DNA of 64,000 nucleotides from Aurantiacibacter zhengii (GCF_003584125.1 NZ_QXFL01000001.1:661612-725611), one strand, 5' to 3'. Positions 39,562-50,065 are shown, counted from the first letter of the stretch. Translations and numbers: made by a program. The notes: generated by a model from the sequence alone, not told the origin.

Positions 39562-40446
39562 TTAGTGGACTTCGGCGCCCCAGCCACCCCAGACGTAGAC
39601 GGTGATGAAGAGGAACAGCCACACCACATCGACGAAGTGCCAATACCAGGCAGCGGCTTCGAAACCGAAATGCTGGCGCGGCGTGAAGTGACCAAGGTAG
39701 GTACGACGCAGGCACACGATCAGGAAGATCGTGCCGACGAGCACGTGGAAGCCGTGGAAGCCGGTCGCCATGTAGAAGGCCGAGCTGTAGTTGGTGCCGC
39801 CGAACGGGAAAGTCGCGTGGCTGTATTCGTAGGCCTGGATGCAGGAGAACAGCACACCCAGAGCAATGGTCAGCCACAGGCCCTTCTTCAGCCCGTCGCG
39901 ATCACCGTTGATCAGGCAGTGGTGCGCCCAGGTAACCGTGGTGCCCGAACACAGCAGAATCAGCGTGTTGAGCAGCGGCAGGTCGAACGCATCGAGGACG
40001 TGGACGCCTTCGGGCGGGAAGGTTGCCAGCGCCGCAGCGCCGTCCTGGCCCACCATGCTTGACCAGAGGCCCGCCGCGGCATCGTAGGCCAGCGGAGCCG
40101 GGAACAGGGCGAAATCGAACCAGCTCCAGAACCAGCCGACGAAGAACATCACTTCCGAAGCGATGAACAGGATCATGCCATAACGCATGTGCAGCTGCAC
40201 CACCGGGGTGTGATCGCCGCGCTGCGCTTCGTTCACGATCTTGGAGAACCAGCCGAAGAACGTGGCGATCAGGCCGGCGATGCCGAGCCCGAGCACGATG
40301 CGCCACAACCCTTCAGGGAAGGCTGCTTCGTCAGCGTGCATGTACATGACCATGCCGGTGGTGAAAGTCAGTGCCGACATGGAGCCGATGAACGGCCAGA
40401 TGTCGGGGTCTAGGATGTGATAATCGTGGTTCTTGGCACCGGCCAT
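39562..40446 (-). CDS. ctaE: Cytochrome c oxidase subunit III
   Basis: 294 residues with seven membrane spans. Marks include HDYHILDPDIWPF at the start, FFGWFSKIVNEAQRGDHT, ASEVMFFVGWFWSWF with the conserved Glu, and the C-terminal AAWYWHFVDVVWLFLFI. It belongs to the aa3-type oxidase with the subunits encoded upstream. ATG 40446 is used; the frame runs on to 40569 without a credible start. ctaG ends 64 bases upstream. Confidence 0.95.
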   Translation of the reverse strand: MAGAKNHDYHILDPDIWPFIGSMSALTFTTGMVMYMHADEAAFPEGLWRIVLGLGIAGLIATFFGWFSKIVNEAQRGDHTPVVQLHMRYGMILFIASEVMFFVGWFWSWFDFALFPAPLAYDAAAGLWSSMVGQDGAAALATFPPEGVHVLDAFDLPLLNTLILLCSGTTVTWAHHCLINGDRDGLKKGLWLTIALGVLFSCIQAYEYSHATFPFGGTNYSSAFYMATGFHGFHVLVGTIFLIVCLRRTYLGHFTPRQHFGFEAAAWYWHFVDVVWLFLFITVYVWGGWGAEVH

Positions 40447-40510
40447 GATGTTAGTCCTGATCCTTGGGTTTGATGCGCCTGTAATGCGTGGTGGCTGTCG
40501 GGTCCAGAGG

Positions 40511-41083
40511 CTAGCTCGGATCCTGGTCTGCGCGGTGGAAAGTATACGAAAGGGTGATCTGCTCCACACCTTTCATGTTGGGATCGTCCAGCGCTGCGGG
40601 ATCGACGTAGTAGAGCACCGGCATGCGGATCTCTTCACCCGGCTGCAGCGTTTGTTCGGTAAAACAGAAACACTGGATCTTGTTGAAGTAGCGGCCAGCC
40701 TGTTCAGGCTCCACATTGAAGGTGGCGGTGCCGGTTATCGGCGCGTCGGAGTTGTTGCGCGCGGTATAGAAGGCCATGTCGCGCTGGCCGATGGCCACGG
40801 TGTCGGTCACCTGGACCGGCTTGAACTCCCACGGCATATTGCGCGCGGTGTTGGCGTCGAAGCGGATCGAATAGCTAACGCCCCCGGCGCTGGCGGCGAA
40901 CTGTTCGGCAAGGGCAGCATCGGATTCGCTCGCGACCTGCGTGGTGCCGCCAAAGCCCGTGACGCGGCAGAAAAGATTGTAAAGCGGCACGGCGGCGTAG
41001 CCCATGCCCAGCATCGCCAGGGCCATGCCGAAGCCGAATAACATTGTCCGCTTGTTGCGGTCTTCCAGAGTTATCGTTGCCAT
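40511..41083 (-). CDS. ctaG: Cytochrome c oxidase assembly protein CtaG (Cox11)
   Basis: 190 residues. One N-terminal membrane span (about 13-33) is followed by a periplasmic immunoglobulin-like domain containing the copper-binding C-x-C in KIQCFCFTEQTL. VPLYNLFCRVTGFGGTTQ is a family signature. Cox11/CtaG delivers copper to the CuB site of subunit I. Its ATG overlaps the small CoxF-like gene stop (41083). Confidence 0.95.
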   Translation of the reverse strand: MATITLEDRNKRTMLFGFGMALAMLGMGYAAVPLYNLFCRVTGFGGTTQVASESDAALAEQFAASAGGVSYSIRFDANTARNMPWEFKPVQVTDTVAIGQRDMAFYTARNNSDAPITGTATFNVEPEQAGRYFNKIQCFCFTEQTLQPGEEIRMPVLYYVDPAALDDPNMKGVEQITLSYTFHRADQDPS

Positions 41084-41208
41084 CAGTCGCTCATCTGCAC
41101 GATTGTGATCATGTAGAACAGCACTACGAAGCCGGCTAGGATCAGTCCGACAACGATGTTGCGCTGCCTGCGGCGGCGATCGAATTCCTCTTTCTCGTCC
41201 GGAGTCAT
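41083..41208 (-). CDS. Small one-span membrane protein in cox operon (CoxF-like)
   Basis: 41 residues: a charged start ([17 protein letters not shown]) and a single membrane span ([20 protein letters not shown]). It overlaps ctaB at its start (ATGA, 41205-41208) and ctaG at its stop, so it is certainly translated as part of the operon. Small proteins in this position are called CoxF in some alphaproteobacteria; function unproven, perhaps assembly or subunit stability. Confidence 0.8.
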   Translation of the reverse strand: MTPDEKEEFDRRRRQRNIVVGLILAGFVVLFYMITIVQMSD

Positions 41209-42116
41209 GCGAACACCACGCGATCTATCACGAGCGCCCCGAAGAGGGCGAAAAGGTAGAGAATGGAATATGCGAACAAGCGCTTTTCCGGGCGCATGGT
41301 ATCGCCCTCCACGCTCGTGCGCAGGCCCACCGGCACCGACAGGGCAAGGAAGAGGCCCGAAAGGGCAATGGCCGACAGACCATAGGCAGCGCCGGTCCCG
41401 CCGATCCACCACGGCAGCACGCTGAGCGGCAGCAGCAGCGCGGAGTAGACAAGGATCTGGCGGCGGGTCGTCGTCTCTCCCCGTGCCACGGGCATCATCG
41501 GGATCCCGGCTTCGGCGTAATCGATCTTCACCCACAGGGCGAGCGCCCAGAAATGCGGCGGGGTCCACATGAAGATGATGGCGAACAGCAGCAGCGGCAT
41601 GGCGGTAATTTCATTGGTCACCGCAATCCAGCCGATCAGCGGCGGAAATGCGCCGGCAGCGCCGCCAATGACAATGTTCTGCGGCGTGTTGGGCTTCAGC
41701 CACATGGTATAGATCACCACGTAGAAGAAAATGCTGAATGCCAGCACGGTGGCGGAAAGCCAGTTGACCGCCAGCCCCATGATCACGATCGAGGTGCCCG
41801 ACAGCAGCATGCCGAAATCGCGCGCATCCTCTCGCCGCAGCTTGCCCAACGGCAGCGGGCGGCGCGCCGTCCGCTTCATCTTGGCGTCAATGTCGGCTTC
41901 CCACCATTGGTTCAGCGCCCCGGCCCCGCCAGCAGCAAGCGCGATGCACAGGATGGCGGTGAAGCCGATGACCGGGTGGATTGCCCCCGGCGCGGCCAGC
42001 AGGCCGCACAGCGCCGTGAACACCACGAGGCGCATGACCTTGGGCTTGGTCAGAGCGAAGAAAACGCGCCAGTCGGCGGGAAGCTGTGTCGCGATAGGGG
42101 CTGCGGTTGTGGTCAC
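41205..42116 (-). CDS. ctaB: Protoheme IX farnesyltransferase (heme O synthase)
   Basis: 303 residues, seven to nine membrane spans. It adds a farnesyl tail to heme B, needed for heme A of the oxidase. The first Asp-rich motif is [20 protein letters not shown] and the second region [17 protein letters not shown] 42116 ([16 protein letters not shown]) is chosen; the frame reaches 42176 only through the ctaD-ctaB gap. It overlaps the CoxF-like gene by ATGA. Confidence 0.95.
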   Translation of the reverse strand: MTTTAAPIATQLPADWRVFFALTKPKVMRLVVFTALCGLLAAPGAIHPVIGFTAILCIALAAGGAGALNQWWEADIDAKMKRTARRPLPLGKLRREDARDFGMLLSGTSIVIMGLAVNWLSATVLAFSIFFYVVIYTMWLKPNTPQNIVIGGAAGAFPPLIGWIAVTNEITAMPLLLFAIIFMWTPPHFWALALWVKIDYAEAGIPMMPVARGETTTRRQILVYSALLLPLSVLPWWIGGTGAAYGLSAIALSGLFLALSVPVGLRTSVEGDTMRPEKRLFAYSILYLFALFGALVIDRVVFA

Positions 42117-42137
42117 GTTATCAATCTCTATGCGAAA

Positions 42138-42163
42138 GGGGCGCACCGTCTCCGGCGCGCCCC
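42138..42163 (-). other. GC-rich hairpin between ctaD and ctaB
   Basis: On the minus strand GGGGCGC pairs with GCGCCCC over 7 bases with a 12-base loop, followed by a short CTTTC. It lies 32 bases after the ctaD stop inside the operon. A partial terminator or a processing/stability element that lowers ctaB expression against ctaC-ctaD is possible. Confidence 0.4.
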
Positions 42164-42194
42164 CTCCCGTTTTCATTCAGGCGAGGGCCGCCGA

Positions 42195-43913
42195 TCAGGC
42201 GTTCGCCGGTTTCGGGCTGATATGATCGTCAGCCGAGTGGTGCTCCTCGATTACCGGCAGCGTTTCGAACTGGTGGAACGGCGGCGGGCTGGAAAGGCTC
42301 CATTCCAGCGTCGTCGCGCCTTCGCCCCAGTAGTTGGCTTCCGGCTTCTTGCCGAAGAAGATCGCGTACAGGATGTTCACGAAGAAGATCACGATCGACA
42401 CGGCCATGATCATGTAGCCGATGGTGGCGATCTCGTTCCAGTAGGCGAAGGCAGGGGTGTAATCCGGATAGCGACGCGCCATGCCCTGGAGACCCAGGAA
42501 GTGCATCGGGAAGAAGATCACGTTCACGCCGACGAAGAACACCCAGAAGTGCAGGTGTGCCAAGAATTCGGAATGCCAACGGCCGAACATCTTCGGGAAC
42601 CAGTAGTACCAGCCCGCGAACATGGAGGTAACCGCACCCAGCGACAGCACGTAGTGAAAGTGCGCCACCACGTAATAGGTGTCGTGCAGGTTGTCGTCGA
42701 TGCCGCCATTGGCCAGCACGACGCCGGTCACGCCGCCAACGGTGAACAGGAAGATGAAGCCCATGGCCCAGACCATCGGCGACTTGAACTCGATCGAGCC
42801 GCCCCACATCGTGGCGATCCAGCTGAATATCTTGATGCCGGTGGGAACCGCGATGACCATGGTTGCCGCGGTGAAGTACATCTTCGTGTTCACGTCGAGG
42901 CCCACGGTGTACATGTGGTGCGCCCAGACGATGAAGCCGACCACACCGATGGCAACCATGGCGTAGGCCATGCCGAGATAACCGAATACCGGCTTCTTGG
43001 AGAAGGTCGCGACGATCTGCGAGATCATGCCGAAGCCCGGCAGGATCATGATGTAGACTTCGGGGTGGCCGAAGAACCAGAACAGGTGCTGGTAGAGCAC
43101 CGGATCGCCGCCGCCCGCAGGATCGAAGAAGGTGGTGCCGAAGTTACGGTCCGTCAGCAGCATGGTGATGGCAGCAGCCAGCACCGGCAGCGCCAGCAGC
43201 AGCAGGAATGCGGTGACCAGCACCGACCACACGAACAGCGGCATTTTGTGCAGGGTCATGCCCGGCGCGCGCATGTTGAAGATGGTGGTGATGAAGTTGG
43301 TGGCACCAAGGATCGAGCCCGCACCGGCAAGGTGCAGTGCAAAGATCGCGAAGTCGACCGCCGGACCGACCGAGCCCGAGGTGGAGAGCGGCGCATAGAC
43401 CGTCCAGCCAACGCCGGCACCCATGCCCGTGCCGCCGGGCACGAACATCGAGAACAGCAGCGAGCAGAAGCCAGCCACGGTCAACCAGAACGAGATGTTG
43501 TTCATGCGCGGGAAGGCCATGTCCGGCGCGCCGATCATCAGCGGCACGAACCAGTTGCCGAAACCGCCGATCATGGCGGGCATGACCATGAAGAACACCA
43601 TGATCAGGCCGTGCGCAGTGATCAGCACGTTCCACATATGGCCCTGCTGGTCGAAGCTGGTGCCATCGCCGCCCAGCATGTCCACGAAGGTACCGAGGTA
43701 CTGCAGGCCGGGCTGCGCCAGCTCGACGCGCATTGCACCTGAGATCGCGCCACCCACGATACCCGCGATAATCGCGAAGATCAGGTAGAGCGTGCCGATG
43801 TCCTTGTGGTTGGTCGACATGAACCAGCGAGCGAAGAACCCCGGCTTGTGATCGGCATGATCATGCGCGTGGTCTTCGTGGTGGGCGTCGAAACCTTCAG
43901 CGGTGGTGGCCAT
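42195..43913 (-). CDS. ctaD: Cytochrome c oxidase subunit I (aa3 type)
   Basis: 572 residues with twelve membrane spans. Diagnostic blocks are [23 protein letters not shown] with a heme a ligand His, [17 protein letters not shown] with the His-Tyr crosslink of the binuclear centre, [13 protein letters not shown] with the two CuB His, and [14 protein letters not shown] [14 protein letters not shown] with both heme ligands. The proton-channel Glu of A-type oxidases is in the HPEVY block. A His/Asp-rich N-terminus ([17 protein letters not shown]) precedes the first span. It lies 41 bases after ctaC. Confidence 0.97.
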   Translation of the reverse strand: MATTAEGFDAHHEDHAHDHADHKPGFFARWFMSTNHKDIGTLYLIFAIIAGIVGGAISGAMRVELAQPGLQYLGTFVDMLGGDGTSFDQQGHMWNVLITAHGLIMVFFMVMPAMIGGFGNWFVPLMIGAPDMAFPRMNNISFWLTVAGFCSLLFSMFVPGGTGMGAGVGWTVYAPLSTSGSVGPAVDFAIFALHLAGAGSILGATNFITTIFNMRAPGMTLHKMPLFVWSVLVTAFLLLLALPVLAAAITMLLTDRNFGTTFFDPAGGGDPVLYQHLFWFFGHPEVYIMILPGFGMISQIVATFSKKPVFGYLGMAYAMVAIGVVGFIVWAHHMYTVGLDVNTKMYFTAATMVIAVPTGIKIFSWIATMWGGSIEFKSPMVWAMGFIFLFTVGGVTGVVLANGGIDDNLHDTYYVVAHFHYVLSLGAVTSMFAGWYYWFPKMFGRWHSEFLAHLHFWVFFVGVNVIFFPMHFLGLQGMARRYPDYTPAFAYWNEIATIGYMIMAVSIVIFFVNILYAIFFGKKPEANYWGEGATTLEWSLSSPPPFHQFETLPVIEEHHSADDHISPKPANA

Positions 43914-43954
43914 TTTTATGGAACCTTGTCTGCTATAATCGTCAGTTAAATCAA

Positions 43955-45037
43955 TCAGGCTGCTTCGGCGGCAGCTTCGGCCGCTTCGGCTTCCTCGACA
44001 GCTTCGGTGTCACCGGCTTCGGCGGCATCCTCTGCGGATTCGGCATCCTGCACAGCAGGCGCGGCGTTTTGCGCCTCGATCTGCGCGCGCGTCATGCCGC
44101 CCGGCTGGCTCTGCACCCATGCGTTGAATTCATCCAGCGGGCGCGCCTCGATGGCGATCGGCATGTACCCGTGACGGGCACCGCACAGCTCCATGCACTG
44201 GCCGTAATAGATGCCCGGCTCGGTGATCGTCAGCATCTTCTCGTTGATGCGGCCCGGAACGGCGTCCAGCTTGAACCACAGCGAGGGAATGCCGAACGAG
44301 TGGATCACGTCCGCGCCGAACGTCTGGATGCGGATCGGCACGCCGACAGGCACGACCATGCGGTTGTCCACGGCCAGCTGGTGAGGCTCGCCAGCATCCA
44401 GCGCTGCTTCCTCGCTCAGCATGTTGGACACCACCTCGAACCCGCCGTTGTCGACGTATTCGTAACCCCAGTACCACTGGTAGCCATTGGCCTTGATGGT
44501 AAGCGCGTCTTCCGGCGGTGACTGGTACTGGCGCGCCAGCAGCGTGATCGACGGCACCGCGATGACTACCAGGATCAGAACCGGGATTACCGTCCAGATC
44601 ACTTCGATAAGGGTGTTGTGGCTGGTGCGCGAGGCAACCTTGTTGCTCCGCTTGTTATAGCGCACCACGACCCACAGCAGCAGTCCCAGCACGAACAGGC
44701 TGATCACGGTGATGATCGGCATCAGGATCGCATCGTGCATCCACAGCGCATAGTCGCCGTTGTCGGTGAACTGCGGCTGGAAGGTCATCGATTCGACAAA
44801 ATCTTCTTCCGCGCCAACGGGCTGTCCCTTGATCATTTCGGGACCGTAATAGTCGAAAGCCGGAGCCTCGGCAGCCGATTCCTCGACCGCAACGGCATCG
44901 GGGTCAGCAGCGCCTTCCTGCGCCATCGCACCGTAGGGCAAGGCACCCAGGGAAAGGGCTGCCAGCACGAAAAGTGCGAGGAAATTTAGTTTCTTGCGGG
45001 CGAATGCGCCGAAATTCATGGTTTCAATGCTTTCCAT
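43955..45037 (-). CDS. ctaC: Cytochrome c oxidase subunit II
   Basis: 360 residues from ATG 45037 (a second ATG at 45019 is possible). A signal sequence, two membrane spans (near 98-118 and 140-160) and the periplasmic cupredoxin domain with the CuA ligands in [15 protein letters not shown] are present; [13 protein letters not shown] holds the first CuA His. After the domain comes a tail of about 40 residues made mostly of Ala and Glu. It receives electrons from cytochrome c. First gene of the operon ctaC-ctaD-ctaB-coxF-like-ctaG-ctaE-DUF983-SURF1-thrC. Confidence 0.95.
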   Translation of the reverse strand: MESIETMNFGAFARKKLNFLALFVLAALSLGALPYGAMAQEGAADPDAVAVEESAAEAPAFDYYGPEMIKGQPVGAEEDFVESMTFQPQFTDNGDYALWMHDAILMPIITVISLFVLGLLLWVVVRYNKRSNKVASRTSHNTLIEVIWTVIPVLILVVIAVPSITLLARQYQSPPEDALTIKANGYQWYWGYEYVDNGGFEVVSNMLSEEAALDAGEPHQLAVDNRMVVPVGVPIRIQTFGADVIHSFGIPSLWFKLDAVPGRINEKMLTITEPGIYYGQCMELCGARHGYMPIAIEARPLDEFNAWVQSQPGGMTRAQIEAQNAAPAVQDAESAEDAAEAGDTEAVEEAEAAEAAAEAA

Positions 45038-45219
45038 TTTTCGTCCCGGGCACGAATGCCCCCAGACCCCGACAGGGGCCGCCAACGCCGCGCCTATACG
45101 CGCGCTTGCCCCATGCCTCAAGCGCAACTAGGGACTTTTTTCCCAGACGCCTATCCGGACCTTGGTCCAAGGGTGCCCGATTACTTGCGATTGCCGAAGC
45201 GAAAGGACTGGCCAGCACC

Positions 45220-45798
45220 ATGACACAGGACGAGGTCCTCGATGAATTCCGCGCCAGCGGTGCCCTGCTCGAAGGGCATTTCAAGCTGTCCAGCGGTCGT
45301 CACAGCGGACACTACCTGCAATGCGCCCGCGTGTTGATGAACCCCCATCGCGCAGCCCGGCTGGCCGAAGCACTGGGTGAAAAGCTGCCAGGCGAGATCC
45401 TCGATTCGCTCGATGCCGTGGTCTCCCCTGCGATGGGCGGCATCATCATCGGGCATGAGATGGGCCGTGCGCTCAATCTCGATGCGATGTTCCTCGAACG
45501 CCCGGATGGCGAGTTCCACCTGCGCCGCGGCTTCGCGCTGAAGCCCGGTGCGAAAGTGCTGATGGTGGAGGACGTGGTGACCACCGGCCTTTCCAGCCGC
45601 GAGGCAATTGCCGCCGTTGCCCGCGAGGGCGGCGAAGTGCTGGCAGAGGTGGCGCTGGTCGACCGCTCCAGCGGCTCTGTCGATCTGGGAGTCCCGTTCT
45701 TCCCACTTATCGACATAGACTTCCCCACCTATGCCGAGGACGAATTGCCTGCCGAACTGGCCGCCATTCCGGTGACAAAGCCGGGCAGTCGCAAGTGA
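45220..45798 (+). CDS. pyrE: Orotate phosphoribosyltransferase
   Basis: 192 residues. It joins orotate to PRPP in pyrimidine synthesis. The PRPP-binding motif is VLMVEDVVTTGLSSREA, and the start MTQDEVLDEFRASGALLEGHFKLSSGRHS is typical of the alphaproteobacterial class. ATG 45220 follows GAAAGGA; the open frame upstream to 44974 is antisense to ctaC. It starts a tightly packed plus-strand operon and shares GTGA with the serine hydrolase gene that follows. Confidence 0.95.
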   Translation: MTQDEVLDEFRASGALLEGHFKLSSGRHSGHYLQCARVLMNPHRAARLAEALGEKLPGEILDSLDAVVSPAMGGIIIGHEMGRALNLDAMFLERPDGEFHLRRGFALKPGAKVLMVEDVVTTGLSSREAIAAVAREGGEVLAEVALVDRSSGSVDLGVPFFPLIDIDFPTYAEDELPAELAAIPVTKPGSRK

Positions 45799-46859
45799 GC
45801 ATTGCTGCGCGCCTTGCTGCCGCATCGCTCGCCTGCGCCATCACGGCGGGCTGCGCGTCGACGGGCGGCTCCTCCTTTGACGAGCAGGGCGCCGATCTGC
45901 GCGCCTATGCCACACTGGTCGACAATGGCTTTACCGGCGATGCCGCGTTCATGCGTCCGGGAAAGTCCGACACCATCTATTACGGCGCTACCGAGCCAGA
46001 CGGGGCCGCGACACGCACGATCGAAGGCTGGCCGTGGGCGTCCGTCACGAAGCAGGTGATTGCCGTTCTGGTGATGCGCGAGGTGGAAGATGGCCGGATC
46101 TCGCTGGGTAGCGACGTCGGCCACTGGATCCCTGCCCTGCGCGGCCGCGGGCTGACGGTGGAAAACCTGCTGCGCCATCGCAGCGATTTGCCTAACCCCG
46201 ACGATACGGCCCCCGATGAGAGCGGCTTTCCCGCATTCTACTCCGACGAAAGCGATGCCCTCGCCTATTGCACCCGGCAGGGTGAAGCCCCGGCGGATGG
46301 CGGCTGGGCCTACAACAACTGCGACTACATCGTGCTGGGCGCGGTGCTTGAAGAATCGACGGACAGCAGCTTGGACCTGCTGCTGGCGCAGGGGATCGGG
46401 CTCGAATCGGGTTGGATCAACACCAGCTTCCTTACGTCCGACAGCGAGCGCGATTTCGCCTCGCGCAGCGAAGACGACGCGGGCCGTATCGCGGGCTACG
46501 GAGCCGCGGGCGCGCTGGTGGGGCCACTGGACGACATCCTGGCTTTCGACCGCGCGCTAATGACCGGACGGCTGCTGGGCGAGGATGCCCTGGCCCGTCT
46601 CTGGCGCAGCGATCCGTCATCGGGTTCCATGGCCCTGGGTCAATGGGTGTTCGAGGCTACGCTGGCAAGCTGTGACGCGCCTTTGCGCATTGTCGAGCGG
46701 CGTGGGGCCATTGGCCGGTACCAGGTGCGCAACATCATGCTGCCCGATCGCGGCATGGCCATCGCGCTCGCGACCGACCAGGCGGATTTCGACTTCGGGG
46801 AAATCTGGACCGGCAGCGGCGCCATGCACGATGCCCTGGCTGAATTGGCCTGCAGCTAG
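45795..46859 (+). CDS. Serine hydrolase, lipoprotein
   Basis: 354 residues. A lipoprotein signal ends with lipobox TAGC (C20). The beta-lactamase-like core has the catalytic S-x-x-K in PWASVTKQVIAV and the Tyr motif in GWAYNNCDYIVLG (Y-N-N). The third motif and substrate are not obvious. It starts with GTG that overlaps the pyrE stop. This is the second serine hydrolase of the window, unlike the Tat-exported one at 2347-3699 in sequence and anchoring. Cell-wall or ester hydrolysis is possible. Confidence 0.84.
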   Translation: MSIAARLAAASLACAITAGCASTGGSSFDEQGADLRAYATLVDNGFTGDAAFMRPGKSDTIYYGATEPDGAATRTIEGWPWASVTKQVIAVLVMREVEDGRISLGSDVGHWIPALRGRGLTVENLLRHRSDLPNPDDTAPDESGFPAFYSDESDALAYCTRQGEAPADGGWAYNNCDYIVLGAVLEESTDSSLDLLLAQGIGLESGWINTSFLTSDSERDFASRSEDDAGRIAGYGAAGALVGPLDDILAFDRALMTGRLLGEDALARLWRSDPSSGSMALGQWVFEATLASCDAPLRIVERRGAIGRYQVRNIMLPDRGMAIALATDQADFDFGEIWTGSGAMHDALAELACS

Positions 46860-46895
46860 AATTGCGTGGCAGGTTCGACTAGAGGCGCTGCCAGC

Positions 46896-47636
46896 ATGAC
46901 CCATATTCTTCGCCTAGGCGTGAACATCGATCACGTTGCCACCATCCGCAACGCGCGTGGTGGCGACCATCCCGATCCCGTGCGCGCGGCAGAAATCGTT
47001 GCGCGGTGCGGCGGTGACGGGATTACCGCGCACCTGCGCGAGGATCGCCGCCACATCCGTGACGAGGATTTGCGGCGGATCCAGGACGCGACCGACCTGC
47101 CGCTGAACCTGGAAATGGCCGCGACCGACGAAATGCTGGCTATCGCCCTTGCGCACAAGCCGCATGCCGCCTGCATCGTCCCGGAAAAGCGCGAGGAGCG
47201 CACTACGGAAGGCGGGCTCGACGCTGCTGGCCTGCACAATCACATCGCGCCCATCGTGGGGCGCCTGCTGGACGCTGGCATCCGCGTATCGCTGTTCATC
47301 GAGGCTTCGGAACGCCAGCTTGATGCCGCGCTGCAGCTTGGTGTGCCGGTGGTGGAATTCCATACCGGCGAATATGCCCACGCCAGGCTGGATGGCGACT
47401 CTGCACGGCTGGAAAAAGAGCTGAAGCGCGTTGCCGACATGGCCGCGCTGGCGGCCAAGAACGGGATCGAGCCGCACGCCGGGCACGGTCTCACCTACGA
47501 GAACGTGCAGCCGATTGCCGCCATCCCGCACCTGGCCGAGCTCAATATCGGGCACTACCTGATCGGAGAGGCGATCTTCTGCGGTCTGGAACCTGCCGTG
47601 CTGAAAATGCGCGAACTGATGGATGATGCTCGATGA
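46896..47636 (+). CDS. pdxJ: Pyridoxine 5'-phosphate synthase
   Basis: 246 residues, TIM barrel. It forms pyridoxine 5'-phosphate from 1-deoxy-xylulose 5-phosphate and 3-amino-2-oxopropyl phosphate. Marks are [17 protein letters not shown] at the start, [28 protein letters not shown] and [10 protein letters not shown]. The ATG 46896 is supported by AGAGG upstream and by family length; a GTG at 46866 is also in frame. Next gene acpS begins 10 bases after its stop. Confidence 0.97.
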   Translation: MTHILRLGVNIDHVATIRNARGGDHPDPVRAAEIVARCGGDGITAHLREDRRHIRDEDLRRIQDATDLPLNLEMAATDEMLAIALAHKPHAACIVPEKREERTTEGGLDAAGLHNHIAPIVGRLLDAGIRVSLFIEASERQLDAALQLGVPVVEFHTGEYAHARLDGDSARLEKELKRVADMAALAAKNGIEPHAGHGLTYENVQPIAAIPHLAELNIGHYLIGEAIFCGLEPAVLKMRELMDDAR

Positions 47637-47646
47637 GGTGGGCACG

Positions 47647-48051
47647 ATGATCATCGGTCTCGGATCCGACCTGTGCAATATCGAGCGCATCCAGAACTCC
47701 CTCGATCGCTGGGGTGAGCGGTTCAAGCAGCGCAGCTTTACCGACGTGGAGAACGCAAAGGCCGCGCGGCGTCCGCACACGCAAGCAGGCACCTATGCCA
47801 AGCGGTTCGCGGCGAAGGAGGCGTTCAGCAAGGCAGTGGGCACGGGGTTCAAGCGCGGTGTCTACATGAAGGATATCGGCGTGGTGAACGCCCCGTCCGG
47901 TGCGCCAACCCTGGCATTAACCGGCGGTGCGAAGGCTCGGCTGGAAGAAATGACGCCGCCGGGCCATACCGTTTCCATTCATCTTACTCTTACTGACGAT
48001 CATCCATGGGCACAGGCCTTCGTGATCATCGAAGCCCATCCGAAAGCCTGA
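47647..48051 (+). CDS. acpS: Holo-[acyl-carrier-protein] synthase
   Basis: 134 residues. AcpS transfers the phosphopantetheine arm of CoA to acyl carrier protein. The metal-binding Asp is in [14 protein letters not shown] and the second motif is [16 protein letters not shown] (Glu). ATG 47647 (MIIGLGSDL) is chosen; an in-frame ATG at 47623 overlaps the pdxJ end. The order pdxJ-acpS-lepB is usual in alphaproteobacteria. Confidence 0.96.
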   Translation: MIIGLGSDLCNIERIQNSLDRWGERFKQRSFTDVENAKAARRPHTQAGTYAKRFAAKEAFSKAVGTGFKRGVYMKDIGVVNAPSGAPTLALTGGAKARLEEMTPPGHTVSIHLTLTDDHPWAQAFVIIEAHPKA

Positions 48052-48062
48052 TCCCCACCGCC

Positions 48063-48908
48063 ATGAGCGATAAAAAACCGAAGAAGCCGATCGACTGGTT
48101 CGCGGAACTGCGCGGCCTTGGCCTGATGCTGCTCGCCGTGCTGGCCTTCCATACCTTCGTGGCAAAGCCGTTCTACATTCCCAGCGCCAGCATGGTCCCA
48201 AACCTGCTGGTGGGGGACCGGCTGGTGGTGTCCAAGTACCCCTATGGCTGGTCGTGGGTCTCCACCAGCTTCCACCTCGCCCCGCGCGCCGACTGGCGCA
48301 TTGCGCCCGGCACTCCGGAATACGGCGACATCGTGATCGCCGTGCCGCCACACAAGGCAGAGGATTACATCAAGCGTGTGGTCGCCCTGCCGGGAGATAC
48401 CATCGCGCTGGTGGACGGGCAGATCATCCTCAATGGCGAACCCATCGTGCAGGAGGTGGAGCCGCCGGTGCGTTTGCCTGCCGAGAACGACGATATCTGT
48501 AGCTACGGCACCGAATGCCTTTCGGTTTTCGCGCCCTACCTCGTCACGCTGGAGGACGGCACGCAGGTCTACGAGCCGCCTACCTATCGGGAAACGCTTC
48601 CCAACGGCGCGAGTTATCTCATCATCGACCACATGGACCAGGCGCTTGACGATATGGCAGAAATCACCGTGCCCGATGGTCACGTGTTCCTGATGGGGGA
48701 TAACCGCGACCATTCGGCAGACAGCCGCGCGCCGGTGTACGCCAGCGGTCTTGGTGGCCCGGTCCCTCTGGAAGACGTGGGCGGTCGGGCCGAGTTCATA
48801 ACCTTCTCGCTCGATGGGCAGGCCACGTGGAATCCGATAAGCTGGTTCCAGGCCTTGCGCGGCGGGCGCGCCTGGACCAGTTTGCGCCCTGAAATAAGGG
48901 GAGAGTGA
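48063..48908 (+). CDS. lepB: Signal peptidase I
   Basis: 281 residues. One N-terminal membrane span (LGLMLLAVLAFHTFV) anchors a periplasmic catalytic domain with the nucleophile Ser in YIPSASMVPNL, the catalytic Lys in DYIKRVVALPGD and the conserved MGDNRDHSADSR. LepB removes Sec and Tat signal peptides. It lies 11 bases after acpS; its stop overlaps the GTG start of the permease gene (48905). rnc and era, which often follow lepB in this group, are not present. Confidence 0.95.
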   Translation: MSDKKPKKPIDWFAELRGLGLMLLAVLAFHTFVAKPFYIPSASMVPNLLVGDRLVVSKYPYGWSWVSTSFHLAPRADWRIAPGTPEYGDIVIAVPPHKAEDYIKRVVALPGDTIALVDGQIILNGEPIVQEVEPPVRLPAENDDICSYGTECLSVFAPYLVTLEDGTQVYEPPTYRETLPNGASYLIIDHMDQALDDMAEITVPDGHVFLMGDNRDHSADSRAPVYASGLGGPVPLEDVGGRAEFITFSLDGQATWNPISWFQALRGGRAWTSLRPEIRGE

Positions 48909-50065
48909 ACGTCATGGGCAATCCTGCCGGACCCAACGACGACGGCAAGATGGGGGCGAGCCCCACGCGCATCTCCTCGCCGGAACTGCGGTTCGAGGCA
49001 TGGCGCGCCCTGACCTGGACCCTGGTGGTCGGCCTGGTCGTGCTGGCCGTTTACATCTCGCAAAGCCTGCTGGTGATCTTCGGCGCTATGGTCTTCGCGA
49101 CGCTGGTGGATGGCGGTTCGCGGCTGATCGGCCGCTGGCTGCCGATCGCGCGCGGCTGGCGCATCGGACTGGTGCTGCTTGCAACGGTTGCCTTCCTCGT
49201 CTGGCTCTCGATGTTCGCCGGGTCGCAGATTTCGCAGCAGGCCGCCGAATTTCCTTCCATCCTGGAAGAACAGACCCGTTCGCTCTTTGGCTGGATGCGC
49301 GAACAGGGTTTCCAGATCAGCATGGACACCGTGCAGTCGATGGCCAGCCAGGCGGCCAGCGGGTTCGGCACCGTCACCCGCGCTCTGGGCGGATTGCTGG
49401 GCGGGCTGACCACGCTTGTGCTGATCGTCATCATCGGCATCTATGTTGCCGCAGAACCGCGCCTTTACGAGCGCGGGGTTGCCTGGATGCTGCCGAAGGC
49501 GCGTCGCGGCCAGTTCTATCACACCGCCAGCCAGATGGGCTACACCATGCGCCGCCTGTTGTTCGGCAGGCTTGTGGGCATGGTGTTCGAAGGGTGCTTC
49601 ACCTACATCGCCCTGCTGGGCTACGGACTGGTGACGGGGGACCAGATCCCCATGGCCGCGCTGCTGGCAATCCTTACCGGGCTGCTGGCCTTCATCCCCA
49701 ATGTCGGCGCGCTGATTTCGGGCGGCCTGATGGTGCTGGTAGGCTTTTCGGGTGGGGCCCAGATGGGCATCTACACCATCGTCGTCTATCTCGCCGTCCA
49801 GAACATCGACGGCTATTTCGTGATCCCGATGATCGCCCGCAAGACGGTGGACCTCGCTCCGGCGCTGGTGCTGGCCATGCAGTTGATCATGGGTATCCTG
49901 TTCGGCATCCTCGGCCTGTTGCTGGCTGACCCGATGCTGGCCATGATCAAGGTTGCGCTGGAAGAACGCGCCCGGGCAAAGGACGCGGAGGACGAGACCA
50001 TGCTGGATGAAAATGCGCGGCAAACCGCGGGCCATGCCACTACCCTGGAGAACGACCCTGCGTAA
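48905..50065 (+). CDS. AI-2E-type permease (PerM family)
   Basis: 386 residues with seven to eight membrane spans. The family layout is clear: two spans, an intracellular helical region (QAAEFPSILEEQTRSLFGWM), then PRLYERGVAWMLPKARR, LLFGRLVGMVFEG and AIKVALEERA-like C-terminal helix (MIKVALEERARAKD). Members export autoinducer-2 in one E. coli case, but most have unknown substrates. It starts with GTG in a GTGA overlap with lepB. The C-terminus overlaps the DUF3089 gene by 32 bases. Confidence 0.85.
   Translation: MNVMGNPAGPNDDGKMGASPTRISSPELRFEAWRALTWTLVVGLVVLAVYISQSLLVIFGAMVFATLVDGGSRLIGRWLPIARGWRIGLVLLATVAFLVWLSMFAGSQISQQAAEFPSILEEQTRSLFGWMREQGFQISMDTVQSMASQAASGFGTVTRALGGLLGGLTTLVLIVIIGIYVAAEPRLYERGVAWMLPKARRGQFYHTASQMGYTMRRLLFGRLVGMVFEGCFTYIALLGYGLVTGDQIPMAALLAILTGLLAFIPNVGALISGGLMVLVGFSGGAQMGIYTIVVYLAVQNIDGYFVIPMIARKTVDLAPALVLAMQLIMGILFGILGLLLADPMLAMIKVALEERARAKDAEDETMLDENARQTAGHATTLENDPA

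Noticed and set aside
41553..43742. A 729-residue plus-strand frame opposite ctaD and ctaB
   Set aside because: The opposite strand encodes highly conserved oxidase proteins; the frame is His/Arg/Asp-rich antisense noise.
45160..45172. The palindrome CCTTGGTCCAAGG before pyrE
   Set aside because: A 13-base palindrome in a GC-rich leader is likely by chance; no regulator or matching second copy seen.
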